From assembly GCA_020444545.1 (NCBI GenBank), contig JAHLKT010000003.1, positions 558,001 through 622,000 of the forward strand: DNA of 64,000 nt, in the 5' to 3' direction. Both the position numbers and the translations under genes were made by a program. Within the stretch, counting starts at the first letter, position 1. Every line of letters begins with the position of its first letter. The DNA is from Desulfarculaceae bacterium (GTDB lineage Bacteria; Desulfobacterota; Desulfarculia; Desulfarculales; Desulfarculaceae). Positions 7,550 through 15,700 of this stretch are shown here, in pieces. The notes below the pieces were generated by a model. The model was not told where the DNA came from. It saw only the letters and a program-made list of their open reading frames with translations, and did not search any database.

Positions 7550-8815
7550 TTAGTTGGGCTCCAGTGAAGCGAACTGGTGCTCGTAATAGTCGCGGGCCAG
7601 GCCCTGCTTTTCGACCACATCGGAGCGGATGCGCCCGTAGTCGTCGCCCAGGGCCCCCACCACGTGGGCGTCCAGATGGCGATCGTCGGCCATGCCGGCC
7701 ATGATGTGCATGATCTTTTCCTGAGGCAGACCCTCGCGGTAGGGGCGGTCTTCGGCCAGAGCGGTGAACACGTCGGCCACGGCCAGGATGCGCGCCCCCC
7801 GGTCCAGGCCCCCGGCCTCGCAGTGGAAGGGATAGCCCGAGCCGTCCAGGCGCTCGTGGTGGAAGGAAGCCCACTCGGCGATGTTCTGCATGCCCCGGAT
7901 GCTGTTGATCACCTCATAGGTGTGGTAGGTGTGTGAGCGCATCACCGCCATCTCCTGATCGTCCAGCTTGCCCGGCTTGTCCAGGATGCGGTTGGGGATG
8001 GCCATCTTGCCGATGTCGTGCAGATTGCCCGCGATCTCCATGAGGTGGGTCTCACGGTTGGTGAAGCCGTAGAGCCCGGCGATGTGCTTGGCCGCCGCGG
8101 CCACCCCGGAGGAGTGGGTGGCGGTGAAGCGGGAGCGGAAGTCGATGATGTTGCGGAAGAGCTGGGCGATGTCCAAGACATCCTCCAGCCCGGTGTCCAC
8201 CCGTTTGAAGGGGCCGCGGTTGAGTAGCAGGGAGTACATGCGCGGGGCGGCCAGGTCCAGCCAGAACTCCTCGCGCCGGGCGGTTTGCATGAACAGCTCC
8301 ACCACCTCGGGGTGGATGACCCCGCCCCCGAGGGCCTTGATCTCCCGCATGATGCGTTCGTGCTGGTGCAGGATGTAGCGCTTGCGGTCCACCCGGCGCT
8401 CCACCTGGTCGGCCAGGTTGAGCATCTGGGAGTCGAAGACCACCGGGTCCTCGATGGACAAATCCCAGTCAGCCCAGTTGCGATGGTGGTAGCGCACCAG
8501 CTGGGCCTCGTCCCTGAGCCAGGGAAAGCTCTCGAAGAGTATCTGGCCCCGGATGCAGTGGCTCTCCACATCCTCGGCCTGGAAGCTGTGCAGGGCCGCC
8601 TTTTCCTCCACCGAGGCCGCGCCGATGTCGTGCAACAGCGCGGCGGTAAAGGCGATTTCCATGCGGGCGCTGGCCAGGCCGGCGGTGCGGCCCATCTCCC
8701 AGACGATGAAGGCGGTGCGTAGCTGGTGCTGGGCCAGCTCGGGGTCGGCCAGGTCCATGGCATTGGACAAGGAAAGGATGACGTTTCCCAGGTTCACCGA
8801 AAACTGACGTTGCAT
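7550..8815 (-). CDS. HD-GYP domain protein, probable cyclic-di-GMP phosphodiesterase
   Basis: The 421-residue protein has two HD modules. The N-terminal one has ALLHDIGAAS at about residue 80. The C-terminal HD-GYP domain has NLHDIGKMAIPNRIL, SFHHERLDGSGYPF and ILAVADVFTALAEDRPYR. The intact HD and GYP motifs support c-di-GMP or cyclic dinucleotide hydrolysis. No receiver or transmembrane domain is seen. I set the start at the ATG at 8813-8815, preceded by GGGAG, rather than 28 codons upstream. A GGDEF protein at 34241-35593 could supply the substrate. Confidence 0.88.
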   Translation of the reverse strand: MQRQFSVNLGNVILSLSNAMDLADPELAQHQLRTAFIVWEMGRTAGLASARMEIAFTAALLHDIGAASVEEKAALHSFQAEDVESHCIRGQILFESFPWLRDEAQLVRYHHRNWADWDLSIEDPVVFDSQMLNLADQVERRVDRKRYILHQHERIMREIKALGGGVIHPEVVELFMQTARREEFWLDLAAPRMYSLLLNRGPFKRVDTGLEDVLDIAQLFRNIIDFRSRFTATHSSGVAAAAKHIAGLYGFTNRETHLMEIAGNLHDIGKMAIPNRILDKPGKLDDQEMAVMRSHTYHTYEVINSIRGMQNIAEWASFHHERLDGSGYPFHCEAGGLDRGARILAVADVFTALAEDRPYREGLPQEKIMHIMAGMADDRHLDAHVVGALGDDYGRIRSDVVEKQGLARDYYEHQFASLEPN

Positions 8816-9110
8816 GACATCTCCCAAACAAACCCGGCCGCGCGCGTCCGGCGGAGGAGCGCGGGGGGTTTCGTCTCTCCTGGCAGGTAGGGAGATCAAG
8901 ACGGTGCGGACCCGGTGGGACCAAAAACAGACCTCGCTGGTCTATTTTGGCATTGCTATACTTTAATAATACATAACTTGTCGGCCATGGTGCGCAACCA
9001 AATAATAATACTGACTCACCGGGACGGAGCTCCCGCCGGGAACAGCTTCAATTGACCTTCCCCCGGCTTTCGTGCCATCCTGAGCGCGGCTGCCCAAAGC
9101 CGGGAGAAGC

Positions 9111-10484
9111 ATGTTCAACCGCTACAACAGCGCCGACGACTGGGACAAGCACCTCGACAAGCTGCACCTCAAGGGCCGCGTCTTGGAGGTCTGGAGCGAC
9201 GCTCGCGACTGGGTGACGCACGACCTGTTGGAGACCGACACCCTCTACGAGCTGGCGGTCATCGGGGTGGTGTTCGCGGCCGCCTGGCTTTTGGCCCGCT
9301 GGTCGCGGGCGCGCCTGGCCAAGCGCTGGGCCGCCCGCATGGAGCCGGGCAAGCGCGGCGCCCAGTGGTACGCCGACTTCCTGCGCCTATTAGGCCCGGT
9401 CTATTTCATCGTCCTGTTGTGGCCCATCTACGTCGCTACTTCCCTGCTGGGTATAGACAACGACCTGATGACCCTGTGCGCCAACGCCATGGGCGCCTGG
9501 GTGGTCATCCGGCTGGTTACCTCTGCGGTGTTCAAGCCCTTCTGGGCCAAGGTGTTCGCCGCGGCCATCTGGGCGGTGGCCGCCTTGCAGATCTTCGGCC
9601 TGCTGGGCCTGGCCATCCATCTGCTGGACCAGGTGAGCTTCACCGTAGGCAACCTGCGCCTGAGCCTCTTGTCCCTCTTGGAATCGTTCTTGATGTTCGC
9701 CATCCTCATGCGCCTGGGCATCCGCCTGGGCGGCTACGTGGAAGACCGCATGGCGGCCAGCGGCGACCTGGAACCCTCCACCCGCACCCTCATCGGCCTT
9801 TTGCTGAAAACGCTGTTGATCATCGTGGTGGGCATCATCTCCCTGGAGATCATCGGGGTGGAGATGGACATGCTCACCTTCTTCTCCGGGGCCCTGGGCT
9901 TCGGCCTGGGCATCGGGCTGCGCACCGTGTTCAGCAACCTGATCAGCGGCATCATCATCATGACGGACAAGTCCATCCGGCCCGGCGACGTGATCTGGAT
10001 CGGCGACGTGTTCGGCAAGGTGACCAGCCTCCGGGCCCGCTACGCCTCGGTGGTGACCCGCGACGGCCAGGAGTTCCTCATCCCCAACGAGGACCTGATC
10101 TCTCGCCAGGTGATCAACTGCTCCTACTCCTCCAAGGAGGTGCGCCTCAAGGTGCCGGTGGGCATCGCCTACGGCAGCGACGTGGACCTGGCCATGGCCC
10201 TGTGCGAAAAGGCCGCCGCCGGGGTGCCGCGCATCGTGGACCACCCCGCCCCGGCCACCCGCCTTATGGGCCTGGGCGACTCATCCATCGAGTTGGAGCT
10301 GCGCTTCTGGATAGCCGACCCGGAGAACGGCACGGCCAACGTGAAGACCCAGGTGCTCCGGCGGGTGCTTAGCCTGTTCCAGGAGGGCGGAGTGGAGATA
10401 CCCTTCCCGCAGCGCGACGTGCGCATCCGCCGCGACAAGCCGCAGCAAGCGGACGAGGACGAGGGCGAAAAGCCGGTAGAGTAG
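9111..10484 (+). CDS. MscS-family mechanosensitive ion channel
   Basis: The 457-residue protein has several N-terminal membrane helices (about residues 43-65, 85-105, 115-160, 165-185, 220-245). They are followed by the MscS pore and vestibule region: FFSGALGFGLGIGLRTVFSN, then GIIIMTDKSIRPGDVIWIGD and VVTRDGQEFLIPNEDLIS. It is a pressure-relief channel of the inner membrane. The last 20 residues are acidic and charged (QQADEDEGEKPVE). The ATG follows GGGAGAAGC. It stands alone, divergent from the HD-GYP gene across a 295-base gap in which I see no further gene. Confidence 0.92.
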   Translation: MFNRYNSADDWDKHLDKLHLKGRVLEVWSDARDWVTHDLLETDTLYELAVIGVVFAAAWLLARWSRARLAKRWAARMEPGKRGAQWYADFLRLLGPVYFIVLLWPIYVATSLLGIDNDLMTLCANAMGAWVVIRLVTSAVFKPFWAKVFAAAIWAVAALQIFGLLGLAIHLLDQVSFTVGNLRLSLLSLLESFLMFAILMRLGIRLGGYVEDRMAASGDLEPSTRTLIGLLLKTLLIIVVGIISLEIIGVEMDMLTFFSGALGFGLGIGLRTVFSNLISGIIIMTDKSIRPGDVIWIGDVFGKVTSLRARYASVVTRDGQEFLIPNEDLISRQVINCSYSSKEVRLKVPVGIAYGSDVDLAMALCEKAAAGVPRIVDHPAPATRLMGLGDSSIELELRFWIADPENGTANVKTQVLRRVLSLFQEGGVEIPFPQRDVRIRRDKPQQADEDEGEKPVE

Positions 10485-10499
10485 GCGCGGCCGGTCCAA

Positions 10500-11098
10500 T
10501 CCCCACCTCGCGAAACCAAACCTTGTCATTGCGAGCGTAGCGAAGCAATCTCTGCTCGAAGCAGGCGACCGGGGGCGGATCGTGCGGCCCGCTGGATGCC
10601 GACGCCCCGCCAAACCTCTTGTCGCTACGCGACCCAGACAGCGAGCTGTCTGGGCCACCCTGCCATCCCTTTCTCCAACCTCTTAAGCGGAACAAGATTT
10701 CTTGTCGCGCCGCCAGAAGCGGCACGACCCCGACAGCAAGCTGTCGGGGCCAACAGACAGAAGCGAAAGAGCACGTAAGGGAAAGAGCTTGGGGTTGGTG
10801 GCGCGGCTCCGGACGATCTCAAGGGAAGATCGCCACGTCGCGGCGGGAGGATCGCCTTTTTCATGGCCGCCGCTTTGGCCGCCGCTCCTCGCGATGACGG
10901 CTTTTGCTGTGTGGTGCTGGGGAGGGGCGGCAAGGTCGTTGCGGGCGCGGGCGCTCTCGGGCGGGGGTGAACCCCGCCCCTACATTTGGCTTTTTTCCTT
11001 ACCAGCTTTTCCTTTTTTCCAGCCCACCTGCTGGCGAACAGAGATTGCCGCGTCGCGGCCAAGAGGCCGCTCCTCGCAATGACAAAACTTTGTGGCGG
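10500..11098. repeat. Intergenic repeat cluster 2 (types A, B and C)
   Basis: No gene is seen between mscS and the DUF1330 gene. A type A composite repeat at 10521-10659 starts CCTTGTCATTGCGAG and, 92 bases on, has CCTCTTG with two hairpins (TCGCTACGCGA, then CCCAGACAGC/GCTGTCTGGG). A type B double hairpin is at 10696-10756 with CCCCGACAGC/GCTGTCGGGG. A diverged type C copy is at about 10832-10898. A GGGCGGGG/CCCCGCCC palindrome is at about 10961-10981, and a type C copy at 11028-11085 ends CTCGCAATGACAA. The outer ends therefore form inverted copies of TTGTCATTGCGAG. Confidence 0.8.
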
Positions 11099-11101
11099 GG
11101 C

Positions 11102-11416
11102 CTAGAGGGTCTTTTCGCAGCGGATCAAGAGAGACTTGGTGATGGCCGCCTCGCGGTGGGGCAGGGCCTCTTTGTAGGCGGGATCGGCCAGCATATCCTG
11201 AAAGGCCTGCCAGGAGGGGTACTCCACCAAGAACACCAGGTCCGCGTCGAACTCGCCGATGATCGCCTGGCGGGGCTCCCCGCCCGCGACTAGGCGGCCG
11301 CCGTACTTGGCCAGCACCGGCCCGGCCAGCTTCATATAGCGGCGGTAGCTCTCCGGCCCGCTCTCGGGCTTGAACCACAGGGCGTTGAGCATCAGGAAGG
11401 GCTTGTCGTCCGGCAT
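11102..11416 (-). CDS. DUF1330 domain protein
   Basis: The 104-residue protein (MPDDKPFLMLNALWFKPESG...) fits the DUF1330 fold, a small dimeric ferredoxin-like alpha/beta protein. Family marks are GGRLVAGGEP, FLVEYPSWQAFQDMLADPAY and the tail ITKSLLIRC. Catalytic activity is not established for the family. It starts 8 bases after the stop of the deaminase gene and is probably the last gene of that operon. Confidence 0.8.
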   Translation of the reverse strand: MPDDKPFLMLNALWFKPESGPESYRRYMKLAGPVLAKYGGRLVAGGEPRQAIIGEFDADLVFLVEYPSWQAFQDMLADPAYKEALPHREAAITKSLLIRCEKTL

Positions 11417-11424
11417 GGGCACCT

Positions 11425-12738
11425 CTATCGCCCGGCGGCCACCTTGGCGGCCAGCTCGCGCACTCGGGCCATGGTCTCGGCCAGGTCCAGGGTGGTGAGG
11501 GCGCGGTCCTTGACCAGCACCTCGCCGTCCACCACGGTGTGCTTCACCTCGCCCCCGCTGGCCGCGTAGGTGAGGTGGGAGGGCACGTCGTAGAGCGGGG
11601 TAAGGCGCGGGGCGCCCAGGTCCAGGACCGCGAGGTCGCAGGCAAAGCCCGGCTCCAGGCGGCCCACCCGGCCGGTCATGCCCAGCGCGGCGGCCGAGCC
11701 CGCCAATGCCAGGTCCACCGCCTGCCCGGCCGGCAGGGCGGCGGGGTCGCCGGTCTTCAGCTTGGCCAGGCGGGCGGCCAGGCCGATCTCCCCGAACAGG
11801 TCCAGGTTGTTGTTGGAGGCCGCGCCGTCGGTGCCCAGGCCCACCACGCAGTCGGCCTCCAGCATGGCCGGGAGGTCGGCCCAGCCCGAGCCCAGCTTGG
11901 CGTTGGAGCCGGGGCAGGCGATCACCGCCACCCCGCGCTGGGCCATAAGTTCGGCCTCGCCCTCGGCCAGCCACACGCAGTGCACCGCCGCGTCCAGGCG
12001 CTGCAACAGGCCCAGCTCGTCCAGCCAGGCCACCGGCGAGGCCCCGTGGGTCATGGCCGCGTCGGCCACCTCGGACGCCGTCTCGGCCAGATGGGTGTAG
12101 AGGCGCACCCCCAGCTCTTGGGCCAGGGCGGAGGCCTCGCCCAGGGTGCGCGGCGAGCAGGTGTAGGAGCTGTGGGCAAAGACGGCCGGGGTGATCAGCC
12201 GGTGCGCCCCCTGCCACTGCTCCACGAACTCGCGGCACACCGCCAGGCCCTGGGCCGGGTCGGGCACCCCGGGGGCCGGGAAGTCGATGAGGCCCTGGGC
12301 CACCTCGGCCCGCATACCCATCGAGGCGAAGGCCCGCGCCGCGCCCGAGGCGCAGAAGTAGGAGTCGGCCACGGTGGTGGTGCCGCTGAGCAGCATCTCG
12401 GCGGCGGCCAGGCGGGAGCAAAGTTCGGTCATCTCCTCGGTGACCCACTGAGCCTCGGCCGGGAACATATGCTGGTTCAGCCACACATCCAGGGGCAGGT
12501 CGTCGGCCAGGCCCCGGAAGAGCACCATGGCCGCATGGCAATGGGCGTTGATCAGGCCGGGCATGATCAGGCCGCCGCCCGCGTCCAGCTCCTCGGCCCC
12601 GGGCGAAGGCGGGGCATCGGCCGCGCCGCCCGCGAAAGTGATCACCCCGTCCTCGGCCAGCACCACGCCCGAAGGCCAGAACATCCCAGGACCGGCCCAG
12701 AGGGGGCCGCCGCTGACCCGCAAGGCCCGTGCGCTCAT
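11425..12738 (-). CDS. mtaD: Amidohydrolase, MTA/SAH deaminase family (second paralogue)
   Basis: The 437-residue protein has the metal ligands of the cytosine-deaminase-like amidohydrolases: NAHCHAAMVLFRGLADDLPL (HxH), YTHLAETASE, a His in AAVHCVWLAEGE, and the Asp in GTDGAASNNNLDLFGEIG. This set is typical of 5-methylthioadenosine/S-adenosylhomocysteine deaminases, which convert MTA or SAH to the inosine form. The ATG overlaps the upstream paralogue's TGA (ATGA). The second glycine-rich motif reads GAASNNNLD where the paralogue has GCASNNDLD, so specificity may differ. Confidence 0.85.
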   Translation of the reverse strand: MSARALRVSGGPLWAGPGMFWPSGVVLAEDGVITFAGGAADAPPSPGAEELDAGGGLIMPGLINAHCHAAMVLFRGLADDLPLDVWLNQHMFPAEAQWVTEEMTELCSRLAAAEMLLSGTTTVADSYFCASGAARAFASMGMRAEVAQGLIDFPAPGVPDPAQGLAVCREFVEQWQGAHRLITPAVFAHSSYTCSPRTLGEASALAQELGVRLYTHLAETASEVADAAMTHGASPVAWLDELGLLQRLDAAVHCVWLAEGEAELMAQRGVAVIACPGSNAKLGSGWADLPAMLEADCVVGLGTDGAASNNNLDLFGEIGLAARLAKLKTGDPAALPAGQAVDLALAGSAAALGMTGRVGRLEPGFACDLAVLDLGAPRLTPLYDVPSHLTYAASGGEVKHTVVDGEVLVKDRALTTLDLAETMARVRELAAKVAAGR

Positions 12739-14045
12739 AGCGGCACGCACCCGTTGAGCCGGGCCGCCTGCTCCTTGGCCTTGGCCAGCACCTCGGCCTG
12801 GTCCAGGGTCTCCAGCTTGCGCCCGGCCATGAGCACCTTGCCGTGACACACGGTGTGCAGCACGTCGCCGCCCCGCGCGGCATAGACCAGGTGGCTCAGG
12901 GGGTTGTACATGGGGGTGAGATGGGGCTGGTCAATGTCGATGACGATGACATCGGCCAAAGCGCCGGGCGTGAGTACCCCCAGCTCGCCGGGCTTGCCAA
13001 AGGCCGCCCCGCCCAGGCGGGTGGCCAGGGCGGCCACGTCGGAGGCCGGGGCCACGGTGGGGTCGTGGCGGAAGGCCTTGGCCAGCTTGGCGCAGGAGTC
13101 CATCTCGCCGAAAAGGTCCAGGTCGTTGTTGGAAGCGCAGCCGTCGGTGCCCAGGCCCACCTTGACCCCGGCGGCCAGCATCTCGGGCAAGGGCATGGCC
13201 CCGTTGGCCAGCTTCATGTTGGATTCGGGGCAGTGGGCCACCCGCGCCCCGGCCTCGGCCAGGGCCTCGATCTCTCCTTGCTCCAGGTCCACCCCGTGGT
13301 CGATCCACAGGCGGCCGTTGACCAGGCCCAGCTCCGAGAGCACCGCCAGGGGGCGCGCCCCCCATTTTTCCATCACCTGGGCGGTCTCGTTCTCGTTCTC
13401 GGCCAGGTGCATGACCAGGGAGGCCCCGGTGTCCGCGCTGAGGCGTCCGGCCCGCTCCATGAGGGGCCGCGAGCAGGTGTAGAGGGCGTGGGGCATCACT
13501 GCGAAGTTCACCGTGGGGTGATCGGCATAGGCGGCCAGGAGCTCCTCGGTGAGGGCGAAGCCGTTGTCCAGCTCGCCGTAGGAGGGACTGGGGAAGTCGT
13601 AGAGCACCTCGCCCGCCACGGCGCGCAGGCCAGCCGCCACGGCGGCCTTGGCCACCTCGGCCGCGAAGAGATACATGTCGCAAAAGCTGGTGGTGCCCGA
13701 GCGGATCATCTCCACGCAGGCCAGGAGGCTGCCCCAATACACCGCCTTTGGCGTGAGGCCGCGCTCGGCCGGGAAGATATGCTCGGTGAGCCACTTGTCC
13801 AGGGGCAAATCGTCGGCCAGGCCGCGCATCAGGGTCATGGCCGAGTGGGTGTGGCCGTTGATCAGGCCTGGCATGATCAGCCCGCCTTGGGCGTCGAGGG
13901 TGCGGCCCGCGCAGGCGGGCGCTTCCGAGGCCGGGCCGAGGTAGGCGATGCGGCCGCCCTGGGCGCAGAGGGCGCCGTCGGGGATGACCGTGCCGCTCTC
14001 GTCCATGGTCAGGATGGTTCCGTTGGTGATGCAGAGTTGATCCAA
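12735..14045 (-). CDS. mtaD: Amidohydrolase, MTA/SAH deaminase family (first paralogue)
   Basis: The 436-residue protein is parallel to the downstream paralogue. NGHTHSAMTLMRGLADDLPL gives the first metal pair, VMHLAENENE the third His, and GTDGCASNNDLDLFGEMDSC the catalytic Asp region. The chosen start is a TTG at 14043-14045 with AAGGAG six bases upstream; a TTG 13 codons earlier lacks a site. Purine nucleoside phosphorylase is encoded 3 kb away. A salvage path of MTA or SAH deamination followed by phosphorolysis is plausible but inferred. Confidence 0.87.
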   Translation of the reverse strand: MDQLCITNGTILTMDESGTVIPDGALCAQGGRIAYLGPASEAPACAGRTLDAQGGLIMPGLINGHTHSAMTLMRGLADDLPLDKWLTEHIFPAERGLTPKAVYWGSLLACVEMIRSGTTSFCDMYLFAAEVAKAAVAAGLRAVAGEVLYDFPSPSYGELDNGFALTEELLAAYADHPTVNFAVMPHALYTCSRPLMERAGRLSADTGASLVMHLAENENETAQVMEKWGARPLAVLSELGLVNGRLWIDHGVDLEQGEIEALAEAGARVAHCPESNMKLANGAMPLPEMLAAGVKVGLGTDGCASNNDLDLFGEMDSCAKLAKAFRHDPTVAPASDVAALATRLGGAAFGKPGELGVLTPGALADVIVIDIDQPHLTPMYNPLSHLVYAARGGDVLHTVCHGKVLMAGRKLETLDQAEVLAKAKEQAARLNGCVPL

Positions 14046-14099
14046 GCCGGGCTCCTTGGCGCGGGGTGGGTGGCGGTTGGTCAAACTAAATTAGCACAG

Positions 14100-14485
14100 G
14101 CGGGGGAATGGGGCGAGGGGCGGGGGCGCTCCTCGCGATGACAACCATCGAATTAATACAGAGCCTTGTCACTGCAAGCGCAGCGAAGCAATCCCTGCTC
14201 GCAGCAAAAGCTTCTGCTGCACCGACGCCGTAGGTTGGTGGCGCGGCCGCCCGCCGGACCTCTTGTCGCGCCGCCAAGGCGACGCGACCCAGACAGCGAG
14301 CTGTCTGGGCCACCCGGGCATTCATTATTCCCAGCCTCTTTTCCGGTTCCGGAGCCGCCCTCTGGCGGGCAGAGATTGCCGCGTCGCGGCTGCGCCGCTC
14401 CTCGCAATGACATCTGGTTTTTTTGATGGCTTTTGGTTGGCCCCGACAAAAGAGCTATCGGGGCCAACAGGAATAATAAAGGCAG
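14100..14485. repeat. Intergenic repeat cluster 3 (types A, B remnant and C)
   Basis: A type A composite repeat at 14164-14314 begins CCTTGTCACTGCAAG and 93 bases later has CCTCTTG with a longer first hairpin (GTCGCG...CGCGAC) and CCCAGACAGC/GCTGTCTGGG. A type C repeat at 14361-14412 ends CTCGCAATGACA. A degenerate type B remnant at 14436-14470 (CCCCGACA...GCTATCGGGG) has one arm of each colour, as if recombined. There is no gene in this gap. Confidence 0.78.
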
Positions 14486-14492
14486 GTTTGGC

Positions 14493-15410
14493 TTAGGAGG
14501 CCGCTGCCCGGGCCAGGGAGGCTTGGTCATCCACCGGCCACCACAGCAGGGAGGCGCGGCCCATGCCCTTGGCGCGCACTCGGCCGGCGGAGGTGTGAGG
14601 CTCCAGGGCCTCGGCCACCACCCGCTCCACCCGGGGGCCGCTCAGGCCGAAGATGGCCAAGTAGGCTCGGAAATAGGCGGTCACTTCCTCGCTGGGCAGG
14701 TCCAGGGACACCGGCCAGGCCAGAGGGCGGAGGCGGGGCTCGCGGCCCAGGGCGGCGAGGTAGCCCGAGGCCAGCTCCAGATGACCCGGGCCGCCGGAGC
14801 CCAAGGCGCTGGGGGTCAGCAGGCGCCCAATGATCTCGCTCCGAAAGGGGAACACATCCGGGCCGCTGCCCAGGATCAGGGCGCAGGCCCCGGCGCTCCA
14901 GGCCTCCAGGCGCAGCACGCCGTGGGGGCTCAGGGCCTGGGGGAAGAAGGCGGCGGCCACCAGGTCGTAGGGCTCCAGGGCGTGGTGCTCCTGCCAGTCG
15001 GCGCAGGCGCAGGAGGGGGCCGGGGCGGCCTGGGCCAGGGCCGAGGCCTTGAGGCGGGTCAGCATGGCAGGGGAGTCGTCCAGGGCCGTTACCCGCGCGC
15101 CGCCCTCGGACAGGGCCAGGGACAACGAGCCCGCCCCGCAGCCCACGTCCAGGGCCGAGGCCCCGGGCCAGAGCAAGCCCTCGGCGGCCAAACAGGAAGC
15201 AGCCGCTTGGCCGAACTCCGCGCCATGGCCGCTGAGCGGCTGCCACCACGAAGCCACCTGCTCGTAGAAGGCCCGCCAGCTCTGGGGGCTGGTCGCCTGG
15301 GAGCGCTGCCAGGGGCTGGCGGCGCGGGCCGCCTCCCAGCGCCGGGCCCAGTGGGCGGCTCCGCGCGGGCGCGGTGACGAGGCCGGGGAAAGGGCGTGCA
15401 GGGTGGCCAT
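14493..15410 (-). CDS. Class I SAM-dependent methyltransferase
   Basis: The 305-residue protein contains the SAM-binding motif SALDVGCGAGSLSLALSEGG at about residue 90, then the acidic motif II VTALDDSP. The post-motif YDLVAAAFFPQALSPHGV resembles Rossmann methyltransferases of unknown substrate. An N-terminal segment of about 75 residues (WARRWEAARAASPWQRS...) is seen in putative methyltransferases of sulfate reducers. The start ATG at 15408-15410 has GGGAGA upstream. A strong minus-strand terminator lies just 20-58 bases before the start codon, so expression may depend on read-through. Confidence 0.75.
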   Translation of the reverse strand: MATLHALSPASSPRPRGAAHWARRWEAARAASPWQRSQATSPQSWRAFYEQVASWWQPLSGHGAEFGQAAASCLAAEGLLWPGASALDVGCGAGSLSLALSEGGARVTALDDSPAMLTRLKASALAQAAPAPSCACADWQEHHALEPYDLVAAAFFPQALSPHGVLRLEAWSAGACALILGSGPDVFPFRSEIIGRLLTPSALGSGGPGHLELASGYLAALGREPRLRPLAWPVSLDLPSEEVTAYFRAYLAIFGLSGPRVERVVAEALEPHTSAGRVRAKGMGRASLLWWPVDDQASLARAAAS

Positions 15411-15429
15411 GGAGTTGTCTCCCAAAAAA

Positions 15430-15468
15430 CAAAAAAGGCCGCCTCCCCCGCGCGGGGGAAACGGCCTT
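15430..15468 (-). terminator. Strong intrinsic terminator just upstream of the methyltransferase gene
   Basis: On the minus strand AAGGCCG pairs with CGGCCTT, an inner CCCCC/GGGGG stem closes on a GCGC loop, and a run of T follows. The hairpin occupies 15435-15468, and the T-run ends about 20 bases before the ATG at 15410. No upstream minus-strand gene within 1.4 kb needs it, so it ends a leader or a small RNA. Confidence 0.8.
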
Positions 15469-15586
15469 CGTGGCGTTATTTCGTTGCGGCCAGGGGCGCC
15501 CTGGGGCGCGGCGGTCCGCTATGTAGTCATCACGCTAAAAACTCAAATCACGCCTCGGCCTTCCTGGCCGGGGACTGCTAATAGTT
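15431..15586 (-). ncRNA. Candidate terminator-ended leader or small RNA
   Basis: The minus strand has TTGACA at 15610-15615 and a weak TACTCA 17 bases further on (15587-15592). About 155 bases of structured, non-coding sequence follow, ending in the terminator at 15430-15468. Local hairpins include CGGCC/GGCCG and CCAGGG/CCCTGG. I could not match it to 6S, SRP, tmRNA or a known riboswitch consensus. It could be an attenuator of the methyltransferase gene or an independent small RNA. The call rests on promoter-terminator geometry only. Confidence 0.35.
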
Positions 15587-15700
15587 TGAGTACCCGGATC
15601 GGCGGCGGTTGTCAAGAGATTAGGCGGCCCGGCCCAGGCGGCCAAACTGGACAAAAGCGGAATTACTGAACATACTGAACAGACCCAAGGATGGATACAC

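Noticed and set aside
10625-11062. Frames translating PRRGQEAAPRN-type peptides in several gaps
   Set aside because: They are translations of the type A, B and C repeats in various frames. The same peptides appear wherever the repeats do, without ribosome sites.
15430-15616. Known riboswitch (SAM, SAH, cobalamin, c-di-GMP) before the methyltransferase gene
   Set aside because: I could not find the conserved cores of these classes on the minus strand, so only an unnamed leader or RNA is proposed.
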